64,000 nucleotides of DNA from Microbulbifer guangxiensis. Its GTDB lineage: Bacteria > Pseudomonadota > Gammaproteobacteria > Pseudomonadales > Cellvibrionaceae. Both the position numbers and the translations under genes were made by a program. Below, one piece after another: positions 55,809 through 64,000 of this stretch. Position 1 is the stretch's first letter. Each line of letters begins with the position of its first letter. The notes beneath the pieces were generated by a model. The model ran no database searches, had not been told where the DNA came from, and saw nothing but the letters and a program-made list of their open reading frames with translations. The stretch spans positions 381,997-445,996 of the forward strand of contig NZ_JAJSAQ010000001.1 of assembly GCF_021729075.1 (NCBI RefSeq), written 5' to 3'.

Positions 55809-58325
55809 TCATGCCGATACAGCAATCAGCCGCAGCGGCCGCATTTTGTTGCTTCGCTCCAGGGCAAGACAGGGTGACAGCACCGCCGCCAGCTGAATTC
55901 GGTAGTATTCCAGGATCAGTGCGGAGGCGGTTTTCAATTGTGACTGAAGCTGTCGCAGTACCGCCTCCTGTCCAGGCCGATCCCCAGGCAGCGCCTCTTG
56001 ACTGACTTCACCAACACGCTGATCCAGGCGCGAAAGGAGATCCCCGCCCTGCAGGTGTCTGCCCTTGCCTATCTCTGCCCGCAAGGCTTGCCACTCGCCA
56101 CGGGCGAGGTCAGCCAGGCGCTCGTTCACCGCACGCATGTCCCGCTTGCCGTCGAGCCGCTCGAGAGCCAACCCGAGGCTTTTTGCCAGCAGGTCGAGAC
56201 TTGCCATCCTGGGCGCGAGTGACTCGAGCTCATGCAGCACACCAAACCGCTGGCCAACCGCTGCGGACTCGCCTTCGGCCATCAGCTCGCGGGCCCGCTC
56301 GATACGCAGGGCAAACACGGAGTGAATGACGCGGATCTGCTGTTCCAGATCGCGGCGACGGGCGCGATTATCGCTGATGCTCTCATCGGCCGCAGACAGG
56401 GTTGTACCGCACAGCCGGTAATTTCCAGCCTCGATCGGTAGCTGCGCCCGGACCAGAATCCTGCCCAGCTGCATCAAGGCACCACGCTCCTCCAGCTCAG
56501 CCAGCCGCTCCTGGTATTCCCGCAACTCCACCAGCTTGCCGCGGAGCCAGTCGATGCACTCCTGCAGGTCCATAACGGCAGACTCATCACCCTGGGGTAG
56601 TGCGAGTGAAAGTACCCGCAGCGGCACGATCCGGTTGAAATATTCCTGCAGCACCTGCATCGACTCCTCGGCCTCCCGGCTCGCGGCCAGCAACTGCAGG
56701 TGCCCTACCGGGGAGGCTCCAACCTCGCCCAGAGCGCTGACATCCCGGCAAAGCTGCAGCATTGCCGGGAGCAGTTTTTCCGGCGAGAAGCTGCCCCGCA
56801 GCATGGGCTCCGCGTGGGCCGCCTCAACATCAGCAATCCGATTGATATCGGCAGGTGCGGCGGCATCCCAGGGATCCGAGGCATGGGTCATTGCCAGTTC
56901 CAGGTTGTCCCGGGTCTCATCGTCCAGCTGCTCACGAAGCCACACCACTGCGGCCGGGAAATCTTCCAGGCGCTGATCAATGATTGCCGCCTCACGGTTG
57001 GCTTCCGAGGCAATCAACGCCGAGTGAACCACCTGCTGCCACTTGTCGGCAAAACCGCTGAATGCCTCGCTGCCAATCATGGCGGCGCACCAGCGATCCG
57101 CCCGGCGCTGCAGCCGCCGCGCAGCCTGCTGCCCGAGGCGCTGGTGCAGCGCAAGCAGGCGATCGACTACCGGCGCCAACGGGCGCGCGCCATAACCCAG
57201 GATTCGATCTATCCGCTGCAGCAAAGAACCCTGCTCTGCTGCCGGGAATACCCGGCCGTCCTCAAAAGCTGCCTGCAAGAACTGCAGCCTGCGGGCAGTC
57301 CCCAATACCAACCAGGTAACGAGTGCCCAGCCCCGGCCGGCGTAAAGCCCCAGCGCGCGAGACAACAGACCGAGAAGCTCGCCACCGGAATAGGCCCTGA
57401 CCGCTGAAAGTCCGACACTCAGGGCCGGTTGCTGCCGCCAGCACTGCTTCAGGTTTGCCCCGGCCGTCACATCACCGCCACGGCTTACCCGGATCTCCCC
57501 GGGCATCGGCAAGCCGGCACGCTCCGACAGCGCCTGCAGCAGCAGGAACAGCTGTGGCGCCTCCGCCCGCTGGAGAGAGCGACGCTCACCGGGGAGGGTT
57601 TCATCCAGGTCCGGATCCGCCAGAAAAAAAGGCACGACCGTGAACGCTGCTGCAAACGCGGACAGCAGCAGACTGGCCAGCACCCCAATGACCACCGAGG
57701 GACTGAACTCCCCGGCAATCAGCGATGCAGGAATTTCCCACAGTGCGCCGATGGCTGTTATCAGTAGCGCAGCGGCGCCAAGGGCAAATGCCGCCGGTAC
57801 AATGGCCGCCCCTATCACACCCGGCAACAGGGCCAGCCAGTCGCTTGCCGGCTGGCGCGGGCGATGATCGGTGGCAAAGAGCGCTCCCAAGCCCTCGAGT
57901 GCACGACGCTCACCTTCATTGTTGCTGACATTGCTGGCGACCTTGTCGCCGCCGCTCGTCGCCGGGCGGCGCTCTGCGGCGTTCGCTTTCGTCGCGGGGG
58001 CAGCCGGCTCCTCCGCGTTCCCTGCCTTGCGGCGGTTGCGGCGCTGACTTGCCGCCTGAATCCTGGCGACCAGGGCCCGGTTATCGTATTTCCCGGCCGG
58101 GCACACGGCGATCTTGAGACCAAGCTGGTGCAGCCGGGTCTGATAATTGACCACGCTCGCGCGAGTCAGCCGGTCCTTGATCACCCAGCCCTTCAGCATC
58201 AGCCGCTGGGCCTGGGGCACCGGTATCTTGAACAGGTGGGCCGCGGCCTCGACGACTTCCTCTGCAGGCCTGCTGCGCAGGGTTTTTCCTGTGGAAACGA
58301 TCTGGAACAGTTCCTGGCCAGACAT
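55809..58325 (-). CDS. M48-like membrane protein lacking the zinc motif
   Basis: The 838-residue protein has an amino-terminal soluble domain with a short GYF-like beginning (about 1-70), a basic linker, two hydrophobic segments near 165-190 and 205-232, and a middle region (about 240-330) that resembles M48 peptidases: LLLLQALSERAGLPMPGEIRVS then AYSGGELLGLLSRALGLYAGR. M48 enzymes have HExxH at this last place; here it reads RALGL, so metal-binding residues are lost. The remaining 450 residues are largely helical. It is probably a catalytically dead homologue. The ATG has GGAGTGACTG before it. Function unknown. Confidence 0.6.
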   Translation of the reverse strand: MSGQELFQIVSTGKTLRSRPAEEVVEAAAHLFKIPVPQAQRLMLKGWVIKDRLTRASVVNYQTRLHQLGLKIAVCPAGKYDNRALVARIQAASQRRNRRKAGNAEEPAAPATKANAAERRPATSGGDKVASNVSNNEGERRALEGLGALFATDHRPRQPASDWLALLPGVIGAAIVPAAFALGAAALLITAIGALWEIPASLIAGEFSPSVVIGVLASLLLSAFAAAFTVVPFFLADPDLDETLPGERRSLQRAEAPQLFLLLQALSERAGLPMPGEIRVSRGGDVTAGANLKQCWRQQPALSVGLSAVRAYSGGELLGLLSRALGLYAGRGWALVTWLVLGTARRLQFLQAAFEDGRVFPAAEQGSLLQRIDRILGYGARPLAPVVDRLLALHQRLGQQAARRLQRRADRWCAAMIGSEAFSGFADKWQQVVHSALIASEANREAAIIDQRLEDFPAAVVWLREQLDDETRDNLELAMTHASDPWDAAAPADINRIADVEAAHAEPMLRGSFSPEKLLPAMLQLCRDVSALGEVGASPVGHLQLLAASREAEESMQVLQEYFNRIVPLRVLSLALPQGDESAVMDLQECIDWLRGKLVELREYQERLAELEERGALMQLGRILVRAQLPIEAGNYRLCGTTLSAADESISDNRARRRDLEQQIRVIHSVFALRIERARELMAEGESAAVGQRFGVLHELESLAPRMASLDLLAKSLGLALERLDGKRDMRAVNERLADLARGEWQALRAEIGKGRHLQGGDLLSRLDQRVGEVSQEALPGDRPGQEAVLRQLQSQLKTASALILEYYRIQLAAVLSPCLALERSNKMRPLRLIAVSA

Positions 58326-58571
58326 CAGTCACTCCGGAGTCCCCGCCGAACCGGGAAAGGAGGCGGCGCGGGAATTGAAAAAGATTCGGGAAAGAACCCG
58401 GAGACTAAAAGATCTGGCCGATCCTGAGTGGGGACTGGTTCTCAACTGACAGGGCAACGGGGTCTATCGCAAGGATTTTGCGATGCAGATCACGGATGCC
58501 CTGAGAGGGAGAAGGGATTGGTGTCACCAAATGCGATTGCGGTTTTGTCCGGAGCCGCACCACGAGCGGCT

Positions 58572-59273
58572 CTATTCAGGGGCGAAAACCGCGAGGATCT
58601 GGCCTGAAAGCCCCTCCAGGGAGAGGGTTTTGCCTTCCGGCCTGAACCAGTTGTGGGTGTGTGCAATTGCGCCCTGGATCAGCCGGCGGCTCAATGCCGG
58701 GTCGTCCAGCGGACGCCCCAGCCTGGTGAAGACCTCGCGCCAGATCTGTTCATAGCTGTCGCGCAGTCGCAGAACGCTGGCCTGGCTCTCGCTGGACAGG
58801 CTGCGCCACTCCAGCACCAGGATGGAGAAACCCGGTACAGAGTGACCGTGCACGGCCTCCAGCTCGCAGCGAATACAGGCGCGCAGCTGATCCCGCGGAT
58901 CTTCCTCAGCAGCCACAGCTGCAGCCATGCGGGCCCGGGCAAAACGGATGACCTCTTCCATCACGCAACGGAGGATCTCTTCCTTGCTGCTGAAGTGATG
59001 AAAGATACTGCCCGACAGAATCCCCACTTCGGCACCGATATCACGCACGGTAGTGCGGGCAAACCCTTTCTGCTGGAACAGCCGCGCGCCACAGTTGAGC
59101 AGTCGCCCGCGGGTCGACGCCGGGTCCGACAGTTCCCCGTCAGCCACCAGCTGATCGATCAGCGTGCGGTCCTCATACACACCGTCCTGCCCTGCCCCAC
59201 GGACTGCCACTTGTTTTTTGCCAGCCTCGCTCCTCACCACCAACCTGTCCTCACCACAATCCCGCCTCTCCAT
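58572..59273 (-). CDS. atuR: TetR-family regulator (AtuR-like)
   Basis: The 233-residue protein has a TetR-type helix-turn-helix at about 62-100 (FARTTVRDIGAEVGILSGS then IFHHFSSKEEIL) and a C-terminal helical ligand domain. It is divergent from an Atu-type operon, with a perfect palindrome in between, so it very likely controls that operon in response to an acyl-CoA intermediate. The amino end carries 39 or so residues more than usual before the DNA-binding domain. The ATG at 59273 was chosen, and a later start is possible. The symbol rests on position and family only. Confidence 0.8.
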   Translation of the reverse strand: MERRDCGEDRLVVRSEAGKKQVAVRGAGQDGVYEDRTLIDQLVADGELSDPASTRGRLLNCGARLFQQKGFARTTVRDIGAEVGILSGSIFHHFSSKEEILRCVMEEVIRFARARMAAAVAAEEDPRDQLRACIRCELEAVHGHSVPGFSILVLEWRSLSSESQASVLRLRDSYEQIWREVFTRLGRPLDDPALSRRLIQGAIAHTHNWFRPEGKTLSLEGLSGQILAVFAPE

Positions 59274-59327
59274 TTTCTGGCACCGAAAGCCACCCTGAGA
59301 GCAGTCCGGCGCGATGGATGATTGCGA

Positions 59328-59345
59328 ACCAAGCAAGTGCTTGGT
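59328..59345. promoter_or_regulatory. Palindromic operator candidate
   Basis: ACCAAGCA at 59328-59335 and TGCTTGGT at 59338-59345 form a perfect 8-bp inverted repeat separated by two bases. It lies in the 141-base gap between the TetR gene and the SDR gene, 55 bases from the TetR start and 70 bases from the SDR start. This is a typical operator for a TetR-family repressor. Confidence 0.78.
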
Positions 59346-59414
59346 AGTTTCTGTGATTGTCCGCCCACGACGGCGACCATGCAAGCCCGGCATTCGACAA
59401 GAAGGAGAACAGGC

Positions 59415-60308
59415 ATGCCCTACGAGAGCCAGCTGCGCCCGCAAAGTTTCAGTAAGCAGACGATCATTGTCACTGGCGGCGGCAGCGGTATCGGTCGCTG
59501 CATCGCCCACGAGGTGGCAAGTCTCGGTGGGCACACCGTGCTGATCGGTCGCAGCGAAGAAAAACTTGCCGCGGTCGCCGACGAAATCCACACCGACGGT
59601 GGAGCCTGTAGCTACCACAGCCTCGATATCCGCGAGGAGGATGCAGTGGTGGAGACCGTGCAGGAGATCGTTGCCGAACGGGGGCAAATCCATGGTCTCG
59701 TCAACAACGCCGGCGGCCAGTTTCCGGGACTGCTGGCCCAGATCAAGCGGAAAGGTTTCGAGGCGGTGGTGCGCAGCAATCTGGTGGGCGGCTTCCTGAT
59801 GTCACGGGAAGTCTTCAACCAGAGTATGGCGGAACATGGCGGCAGCATCGTCAACATCACTGCGGACAATGTCGGCGGCATGCCGATGATGGGCCACTCC
59901 GGTGCCGCCCGCGCAGGCATGGAGAATCTCACCCAGACCGCAGCGGTGGAATGGGCATCAAGCAGTGTGCGTGTCAATGCAGTGGCACCGGGCTATATCC
60001 TGTCCAGCGGCTTCGACACCTACGACCCGGAATTTCTTCGCCAGCTGTTGCCGGGTTTCCGCGAATCCATTCCCCTCGACCGCCTCGGTGAAGAAGCCGA
60101 GGTCAGCGCCACTGTCTGTTTCCTGCTGTCCGATGCCGCGCGCTATATCACCGGCCAGGTGGTTCGCATCGATGGCGGTGGCAGCCTCAAGCATCACTCG
60201 CCGCTCTGGCGCCCGTCCTCTGCGAAAAATCGCAAGGCGTTCAACGGTTTTCACAGAAGCAACCGGCCCAAAGTGGTCGAGGAGCTCGAGGCCGAGGGCA
60301 AACTCTGA
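59415..60308 (+). CDS. SDR-family enoyl-CoA reductase-like protein (AtuB position)
   Basis: The 297-residue protein has the SDR cofactor motif VTGGGSGIGR at about 20-29 and NNAGG after it. At the catalytic site the classical Y-x-x-x-K is replaced: the sequence reads HSGAARAGMENLT. This HSGAARAG block matches the peroxisomal trans-2-enoyl-CoA reductase (PECR) group, which I recall with the same block. It therefore probably reduces or isomerises an unsaturated acyl-CoA. AGGAG lies seven bases before the ATG. The stop overlaps the next gene by one base. By order it corresponds to atuB of Pseudomonas. Confidence 0.85.
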   Translation: MPYESQLRPQSFSKQTIIVTGGGSGIGRCIAHEVASLGGHTVLIGRSEEKLAAVADEIHTDGGACSYHSLDIREEDAVVETVQEIVAERGQIHGLVNNAGGQFPGLLAQIKRKGFEAVVRSNLVGGFLMSREVFNQSMAEHGGSIVNITADNVGGMPMMGHSGAARAGMENLTQTAAVEWASSSVRVNAVAPGYILSSGFDTYDPEFLRQLLPGFRESIPLDRLGEEAEVSATVCFLLSDAARYITGQVVRIDGGGSLKHHSPLWRPSSAKNRKAFNGFHRSNRPKVVEELEAEGKL

Positions 60309-61915
60309 TGCAACCCTTCGATTCGTCAGTCGACCCCGGCTCGGAGGACTTCATTCGCAACCGCGAAGCGATGCTCGCCGCGGTGGAACAATTTCGCACT
60401 GCCGAAAGACAACCCCAGTTGGCAGCCGAGGCGCGCGCACAACGCTATCGCGAGCGGGGCTGGCTGTTACCGAGAGAACGTCTCAACCGCCTGCTGGACC
60501 CGGGGGCCCCCTTTGTGGAGCTATGCCCCCTTGCCGGTTACAAACTCTATGACGATTCCGACGGCAGCGGTGCCGGTGGCGGTGCCATCTGTGGTATCGG
60601 GTTTGTCAGCGGACGCCGCTGCGTCATCCGGGTGGACAACTTTGCGGTGAAAGGTGGGACCATTTCCCCGGCCGGGATGGACAAGGCACTGCGTATGCAA
60701 CAGGTGGCCATGGAAAACCGGTTGCCTGTCGTGACCCTCGCGCAGAGCGGCGGAGCCAACCTGGTCTATGCCACTGAAACGTTTGCTCCCGGCGGCCGCG
60801 GTTTTGCCAACCAGGCCCGTATGTCGGCCATGGGTATTCCCCAGGTCACGGTGGTTCACGGCGGCGCCACTGCCGGCGGTGCCTACCAGCCTGGCCTTTC
60901 TGACTACGTCGTGATGATCCGCGGCCAGACCGGCATGTATCTGGCCGGCCCACCCCTGCTCAAGGCCGCCACTGGGGAAATCGCTGACGAGGAAAGCCTG
61001 GGCGGTGCCGAGATGCATTGCCGCGAAGCGGGTAGCGGGGACTATCTCGCAGAAGACGATGCTGATGGCATTCGCCTTGCGCGGGAAATCGTCGCCACCC
61101 TGCCGATGACAGAGCCATCCTCACAGGACCTGGACTGGCAGGAGCCGCTCTACCCGGCCGAGGAGCTGCTGGGCATCGTCCCGGCCGACAGCCGCAAGCC
61201 CTATGATGTCCGTGAACTTCTGGCCCGCATTGCCGACGCTTCTGCCCTGCTGGATTTCAAGCCGGAATTTGACACTCAGACGGTCTGTGCCCATATCCGT
61301 ATCGAGGGGAAAACGGTCGGCGCCATTGGCAATAACGGCCCCATCACCCCTGCTGGGGCCAACAAGGCTGCGCAGTTCATCCAGCTCTGTGACCAGAGCG
61401 CGACCCCGCTGCTGTTTCTTCACAACACCACCGGCTTCATGGTCGGTACTGCGGTGGAACACCAGGGCATCATCAAGCACGGCTCCAAGATGATCCAGGC
61501 AGTCGCCAACGCCCGGATGCCGAAAATCAGCATCGTGGTCGGTGGCTCCTACGGTGCGGGCAATTACGCCATGTGCGGTCGCGGATTTGATCCCCGATTT
61601 ATTTTCGCCTGGCCCAATGCCCGCACAGCAGTGATGGGGGCCGCCCAGGCAGGCAAGGTGATGCGGATCGTCAGCGAGCAGAAAATGCAGCGCAGCGGGG
61701 CCGTTGACGAGGCCATGCTGGACAAACTGGAGGCGGATACTGCGGCGTTCTTGGATGCCGGTTCGGATGCCATTTCCTGCAGCGCCCGCGTCTGGGACGA
61801 CGGCATCATCGATCCCCGGGACACCCGCCGACTGCTGGGTTTCCTGCTGGAAACCTGTGCGGAAGCCAACAGGACACCGGTCGCGACAAATACTTTCGGT
61901 GTCGCGCGTTTTTAA
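60308..61915 (+). CDS. atuC: Acyl-CoA (geranyl-CoA) carboxylase beta subunit
   Basis: The 535-residue protein is the carboxyltransferase subunit of a biotin-dependent acyl-CoA carboxylase. Both crotonase-like halves are present: DPGAPFVELCPLAGYK, GSGAGGGAICGIG and TESGGANL-like AQSGGANLVYATE in the first, and FLHNTTGFMVGT, IVVGGSYGAGNYAMCGRGFDP (split across strands) and AWPNARTAVMG in the second. I recall close similarity to P. aeruginosa AtuC (geranyl-CoA carboxylase) and less to LiuB (methylcrotonyl-CoA). The biotin-carrying alpha subunit (AtuF) is not in the window. It overlaps the SDR gene by one base. Confidence 0.88.
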   Translation: MQPFDSSVDPGSEDFIRNREAMLAAVEQFRTAERQPQLAAEARAQRYRERGWLLPRERLNRLLDPGAPFVELCPLAGYKLYDDSDGSGAGGGAICGIGFVSGRRCVIRVDNFAVKGGTISPAGMDKALRMQQVAMENRLPVVTLAQSGGANLVYATETFAPGGRGFANQARMSAMGIPQVTVVHGGATAGGAYQPGLSDYVVMIRGQTGMYLAGPPLLKAATGEIADEESLGGAEMHCREAGSGDYLAEDDADGIRLAREIVATLPMTEPSSQDLDWQEPLYPAEELLGIVPADSRKPYDVRELLARIADASALLDFKPEFDTQTVCAHIRIEGKTVGAIGNNGPITPAGANKAAQFIQLCDQSATPLLFLHNTTGFMVGTAVEHQGIIKHGSKMIQAVANARMPKISIVVGGSYGAGNYAMCGRGFDPRFIFAWPNARTAVMGAAQAGKVMRIVSEQKMQRSGAVDEAMLDKLEADTAAFLDAGSDAISCSARVWDDGIIDPRDTRRLLGFLLETCAEANRTPVATNTFGVARF

Positions 61916-61972
61916 CCCGGGGCCGCCCTTCCGCGCCCCGGCCACCAGACCCCAAGGATTCCGGGAGGAGCC

Positions 61973-63163
61973 ATGATCCTGACCGACGAACACCGAGAAC
62001 TTCAGCGAACCGTAAGGAATTTCGTCCAGCAGGAGATCAACCCCTGCGTGGACGAGTGGGAGCGCGCTGGCGCCTTCCCGGTACACGATCTTTTTCTGGA
62101 ACTGGGCAAACTCGGTCTGCTTGGTATCAGCAAGCCAGAGTCCTGGGGCGGGCTGGGTCTGGACTTCAGCTACGAGGCAGTTTTTCTCGAGGAGCTGGGC
62201 GCGGCCCACTGCGGTGGCGTGCCCCTGTCCATCGCAGTGCAGACCTCCATGGCCACCCCGGCGCTGGCGAATTTCGCCAGCGATGAACTGAAAGCCGAAT
62301 TCCTGGCGCCGGCGATCCGCGGTGAGGCGGTCGCATCCATTGCTGTCTCCGAACCGGGCGCCGGTTCCGATGTTGCGGCGATCAAAACCCATGCGCGCAG
62401 TGATGGGGAGGATTACATCGTCAGCGGCGAAAAAATGTGGATCACCAACGCACCCGTCGCGGACTTTTTCTGCACTCTGGTCAATACCGGTGATGGCAAG
62501 CCCCACCAGAATAAATCCCTGCTGGTCATTCCGGCGGATATGCCCGGTGTCACCGTGGGCAAGCGGCTGCACAAAATGGGCATGCGCTCATCGGAGACCG
62601 CACCAGTGGCTTTCGAAGACGTGCGGGTGCCAAAGCGCTACAGAATTGGTGATGAGGGCGCTGGCTTCCTGCTGCAGATGCTCCAGTTCCAGGAAGAGCG
62701 CCTGGCCGGGGCGGCGCTCACCATCCGCGGTCTGGAAAACTGCATTACCCACACCATCGACCATGTGCGCGAGCGTCGGGTTTTCGGCAGACCACTGCTC
62801 GACAACCAGGCCATTCACTTCGCCCTCGCGGAAATGCAGACCGAAGTGGAGTGCTTCCGCTCCCTCACCTGGCGTGCGGTAGAGGCATTCGTGGCCGGCG
62901 AGGATGTGACCACCCTGGCCTCGATGGCAAAACTGAAGGCGGGCCGCCTTTGTCGCAGTATCCCTGATCAGTGTCTGCAATTCTGGGGCGGCATGGGTTT
63001 TATGGAGGAGACACTCATCAACCGCGCCTATCGTGACTGTCGCCTGACGCCGATCGGCGGCGGAGCCGATGAGGTGATGCTCGGCATCATCTGCAAGCTG
63101 ATGGGTATTCTGCCCCGCCGGCGACGCCAGACTACCCCGGAAAACCAGAGTGTCACCGAATAG
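61973..63163 (+). CDS. atuD: Acyl-CoA dehydrogenase (citronellyl-CoA dehydrogenase type)
   Basis: The 396-residue FAD-dependent enzyme has the acyl-CoA dehydrogenase signatures AVSEPGAGSDVAAIKTHA and KMWITNAPVADFFC. Further on are QFQEERLAGAAL and the C-terminal QFWGGMGFMEET, then IGGGADEVMLGIICKL at the place of the catalytic-domain end. Position between carboxylase beta and hydratase, plus the recalled AtuD pattern, suggests oxidation of citronellyl-CoA to the 2,3-unsaturated geranyl-CoA. It starts 57 bases after atuC with GGGAGGAG just before the ATG. Confidence 0.88.
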   Translation: MILTDEHRELQRTVRNFVQQEINPCVDEWERAGAFPVHDLFLELGKLGLLGISKPESWGGLGLDFSYEAVFLEELGAAHCGGVPLSIAVQTSMATPALANFASDELKAEFLAPAIRGEAVASIAVSEPGAGSDVAAIKTHARSDGEDYIVSGEKMWITNAPVADFFCTLVNTGDGKPHQNKSLLVIPADMPGVTVGKRLHKMGMRSSETAPVAFEDVRVPKRYRIGDEGAGFLLQMLQFQEERLAGAALTIRGLENCITHTIDHVRERRVFGRPLLDNQAIHFALAEMQTEVECFRSLTWRAVEAFVAGEDVTTLASMAKLKAGRLCRSIPDQCLQFWGGMGFMEETLINRAYRDCRLTPIGGGADEVMLGIICKLMGILPRRRRQTTPENQSVTE

Positions 63164-63229
63164 GGATCCGGTCGCCCACCGTGTGGAAATGGCAGCACGT
63201 GCAAGACCTACTGCAAAGGAGAAGATGGC

Positions 63230-64000
63230 ATGACTGCGCTGATCACTGAACAGCGAGGCTGCGCGATGGTAGTGACGCTGAACCGCCCCGAGCTGCGCAA
63301 TGCCCTCAACCGTGCCTCCATCGAGGAACTGGAGACGGTGCTGGCGGCAGCCGAGAGTGATCCGGGGCTGCGGGCCCTGGTGATTCGCGGCGCCGGGGGC
63401 CATTTCTGTGCCGGTGGTGACCTGGCCGATATGCTCGAAGCACAGCAGTCTTTCCGCAATGGCGACCAGAAAGCCTTTGTGGAACTGAGCCGCCGCTTCG
63501 GCAGGTTCTTGCAGACGTTGGAGCGCAGCCGGCTGGTGATCCTGAGCGCAGTCGAGGGGGTGGCCATGGGGGGCGGCTGCGGTCTGGTCTGCGCCAGTGA
63601 TATTGCCGTTGCCGCACCGGGGTCCCGGTTCTCTCTGCCGGAGACCCGCCTCGGCCTGCTGCCGGCACAGATCGCCCCTTTCCTGATCAGCCGTATCGGC
63701 CCCGGCCAGACGCGGCGACTGGTCCTCGGTGGTGAGACCCTGGATGCCGCCGAGGCATTGCATATCGGACTGGTCCATCGCCTGGCGGTCAGTAGTGAGG
63801 AGCTGGACCACGAGATCAACCGCTTCCTCGCCAATCTACAGCGCAGCGCGCCCAATGCGCTCGCCACCACCAAGGCCCTGGTTCGCAACGCGGCCCGTGC
63901 GCCTGCGGACGCACAGGACCCGGTGCTCGACGCGGGTGCCGCCGCTTTCTCAGCCGCCTTGCTCGGTGACGAGGGGCGGGAAGGCGCTCTGGCTTTCCTG
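63230..64000 (+). CDS. atuE: Enoyl-CoA hydratase (AtuE-like), 5' part
   Basis: The gene runs off the window; 257 codons are visible with no stop. It is a crotonase-family protein. The oxyanion-hole segments HFCAGGDLADM and GVAMGGGCGLVCASD are present, and SLPETRLGLLPAQIAPFL is in the catalytic Glu region. In the Atu pathway the corresponding enzyme hydrates isohexenyl-glutaconyl-CoA after the carboxylation by AtuC. The ATG at 63230 has AAGGAG nine bases upstream. Assignment to AtuE is by order and similarity. Confidence 0.82.
   Translation, partial: MTALITEQRGCAMVVTLNRPELRNALNRASIEELETVLAAAESDPGLRALVIRGAGGHFCAGGDLADMLEAQQSFRNGDQKAFVELSRRFGRFLQTLERSRLVILSAVEGVAMGGGCGLVCASDIAVAAPGSRFSLPETRLGLLPAQIAPFLISRIGPGQTRRLVLGGETLDAAEALHIGLVHRLAVSSEELDHEINRFLANLQRSAPNALATTKALVRNAARAPADAQDPVLDAGAAAFSAALLGDEGREGALAFL

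Overview
The window is a GC-rich, gene-dense stretch of a gammaproteobacterial chromosome, most likely from a free-living, probably marine, member of the Pseudomonadales/Cellvibrionales side of the class. This is inferred from gene content: NfuA, B12-dependent MetH, a Pseudomonas-type CysI with its DUF934 partner, the PhhA/TyrR pair, CmoA/CmoB/CmoM, RsmJ, SlyX, a DcaP-type porin and an Atu-type terpenoid-acid gene block. No rRNA, tRNA, insertion sequence, prophage or CRISPR array was seen. Most of the window is core chromosome, and the accessory-looking parts are operon-sized rather than an island.

Layout. 0-10 kb: the end of an unknown gene, nfuA, metH, a DUF2970 protein, a 38-residue membrane protein on the minus strand, cysI-DUF934 and asnS. 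10-15 kb: an MscS channel, a two-gene ATP-grasp/CocE-hydrolase operon and a reduced MreB-like membrane protein. 15-23 kb: a glutarate-type CoA-transferase, an Mpo1-like protein, divergent tyrR/phhA around a perfect TyrR box, an Lrp-type regulator, a class V PLP enzyme and a CPA2 antiporter. 23-29 kb: a complete RND efflux operon with overlapping genes (outer membrane factor, adaptor, permease). 29-37 kb: glutaryl-CoA dehydrogenase, a TRIC-type channel, a lipoprotein hydrolase, a DcaP porin coupled to an exported glutaminase, and a mercaptopyruvate sulfurtransferase. 37-49 kb: msrA, methyltransferases, a porin, a membrane J-protein, DUF599-MazG-cmoM, an M16C protease, cmoA-cmoB, sdaA and rsmJ. 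49-58 kb: small envelope proteins, an OmpA-like lipoprotein, an AT-rich gene-poor segment with a cluster of DnaA-box-like 9-mers, slyX, a serine hydrolase, a thioesterase, a voltage-gated K+ channel, yciH and a large M48-like membrane protein without the zinc motif. 58-64 kb: a TetR regulator divergent from an Atu-type operon (SDR, geranyl-CoA carboxylase beta subunit, citronellyl-CoA dehydrogenase, hydratase) that runs off the window end.

How the genes work together. Several genes concern amino-acid and sulfur turnover: methionine synthesis, sulfite reduction, phenylalanine hydroxylation under TyrR, serine deamination, periplasmic glutamine deamidation, and glutarate/glutaryl-CoA use. The three enzymes that finish the carboxymethoxy modification of wobble uridine 34 in tRNA are all present, at two loci about 4 kb apart. 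The most interesting uncharacterised items are the ATP-grasp/CocE pair, the membrane-anchored MreB-like fragment, the porin-glutaminase pair, the catalytically dead-looking M48 homologue, the Kv channel with a zinc-ribbon tail, the 38-residue membrane protein beside cysI, and the AT-rich segment with DnaA-box-like sites. Starts were chosen from ribosome-binding sites, overlaps and recalled family lengths. All family assignments are from recognition of sequence, not from a database search.
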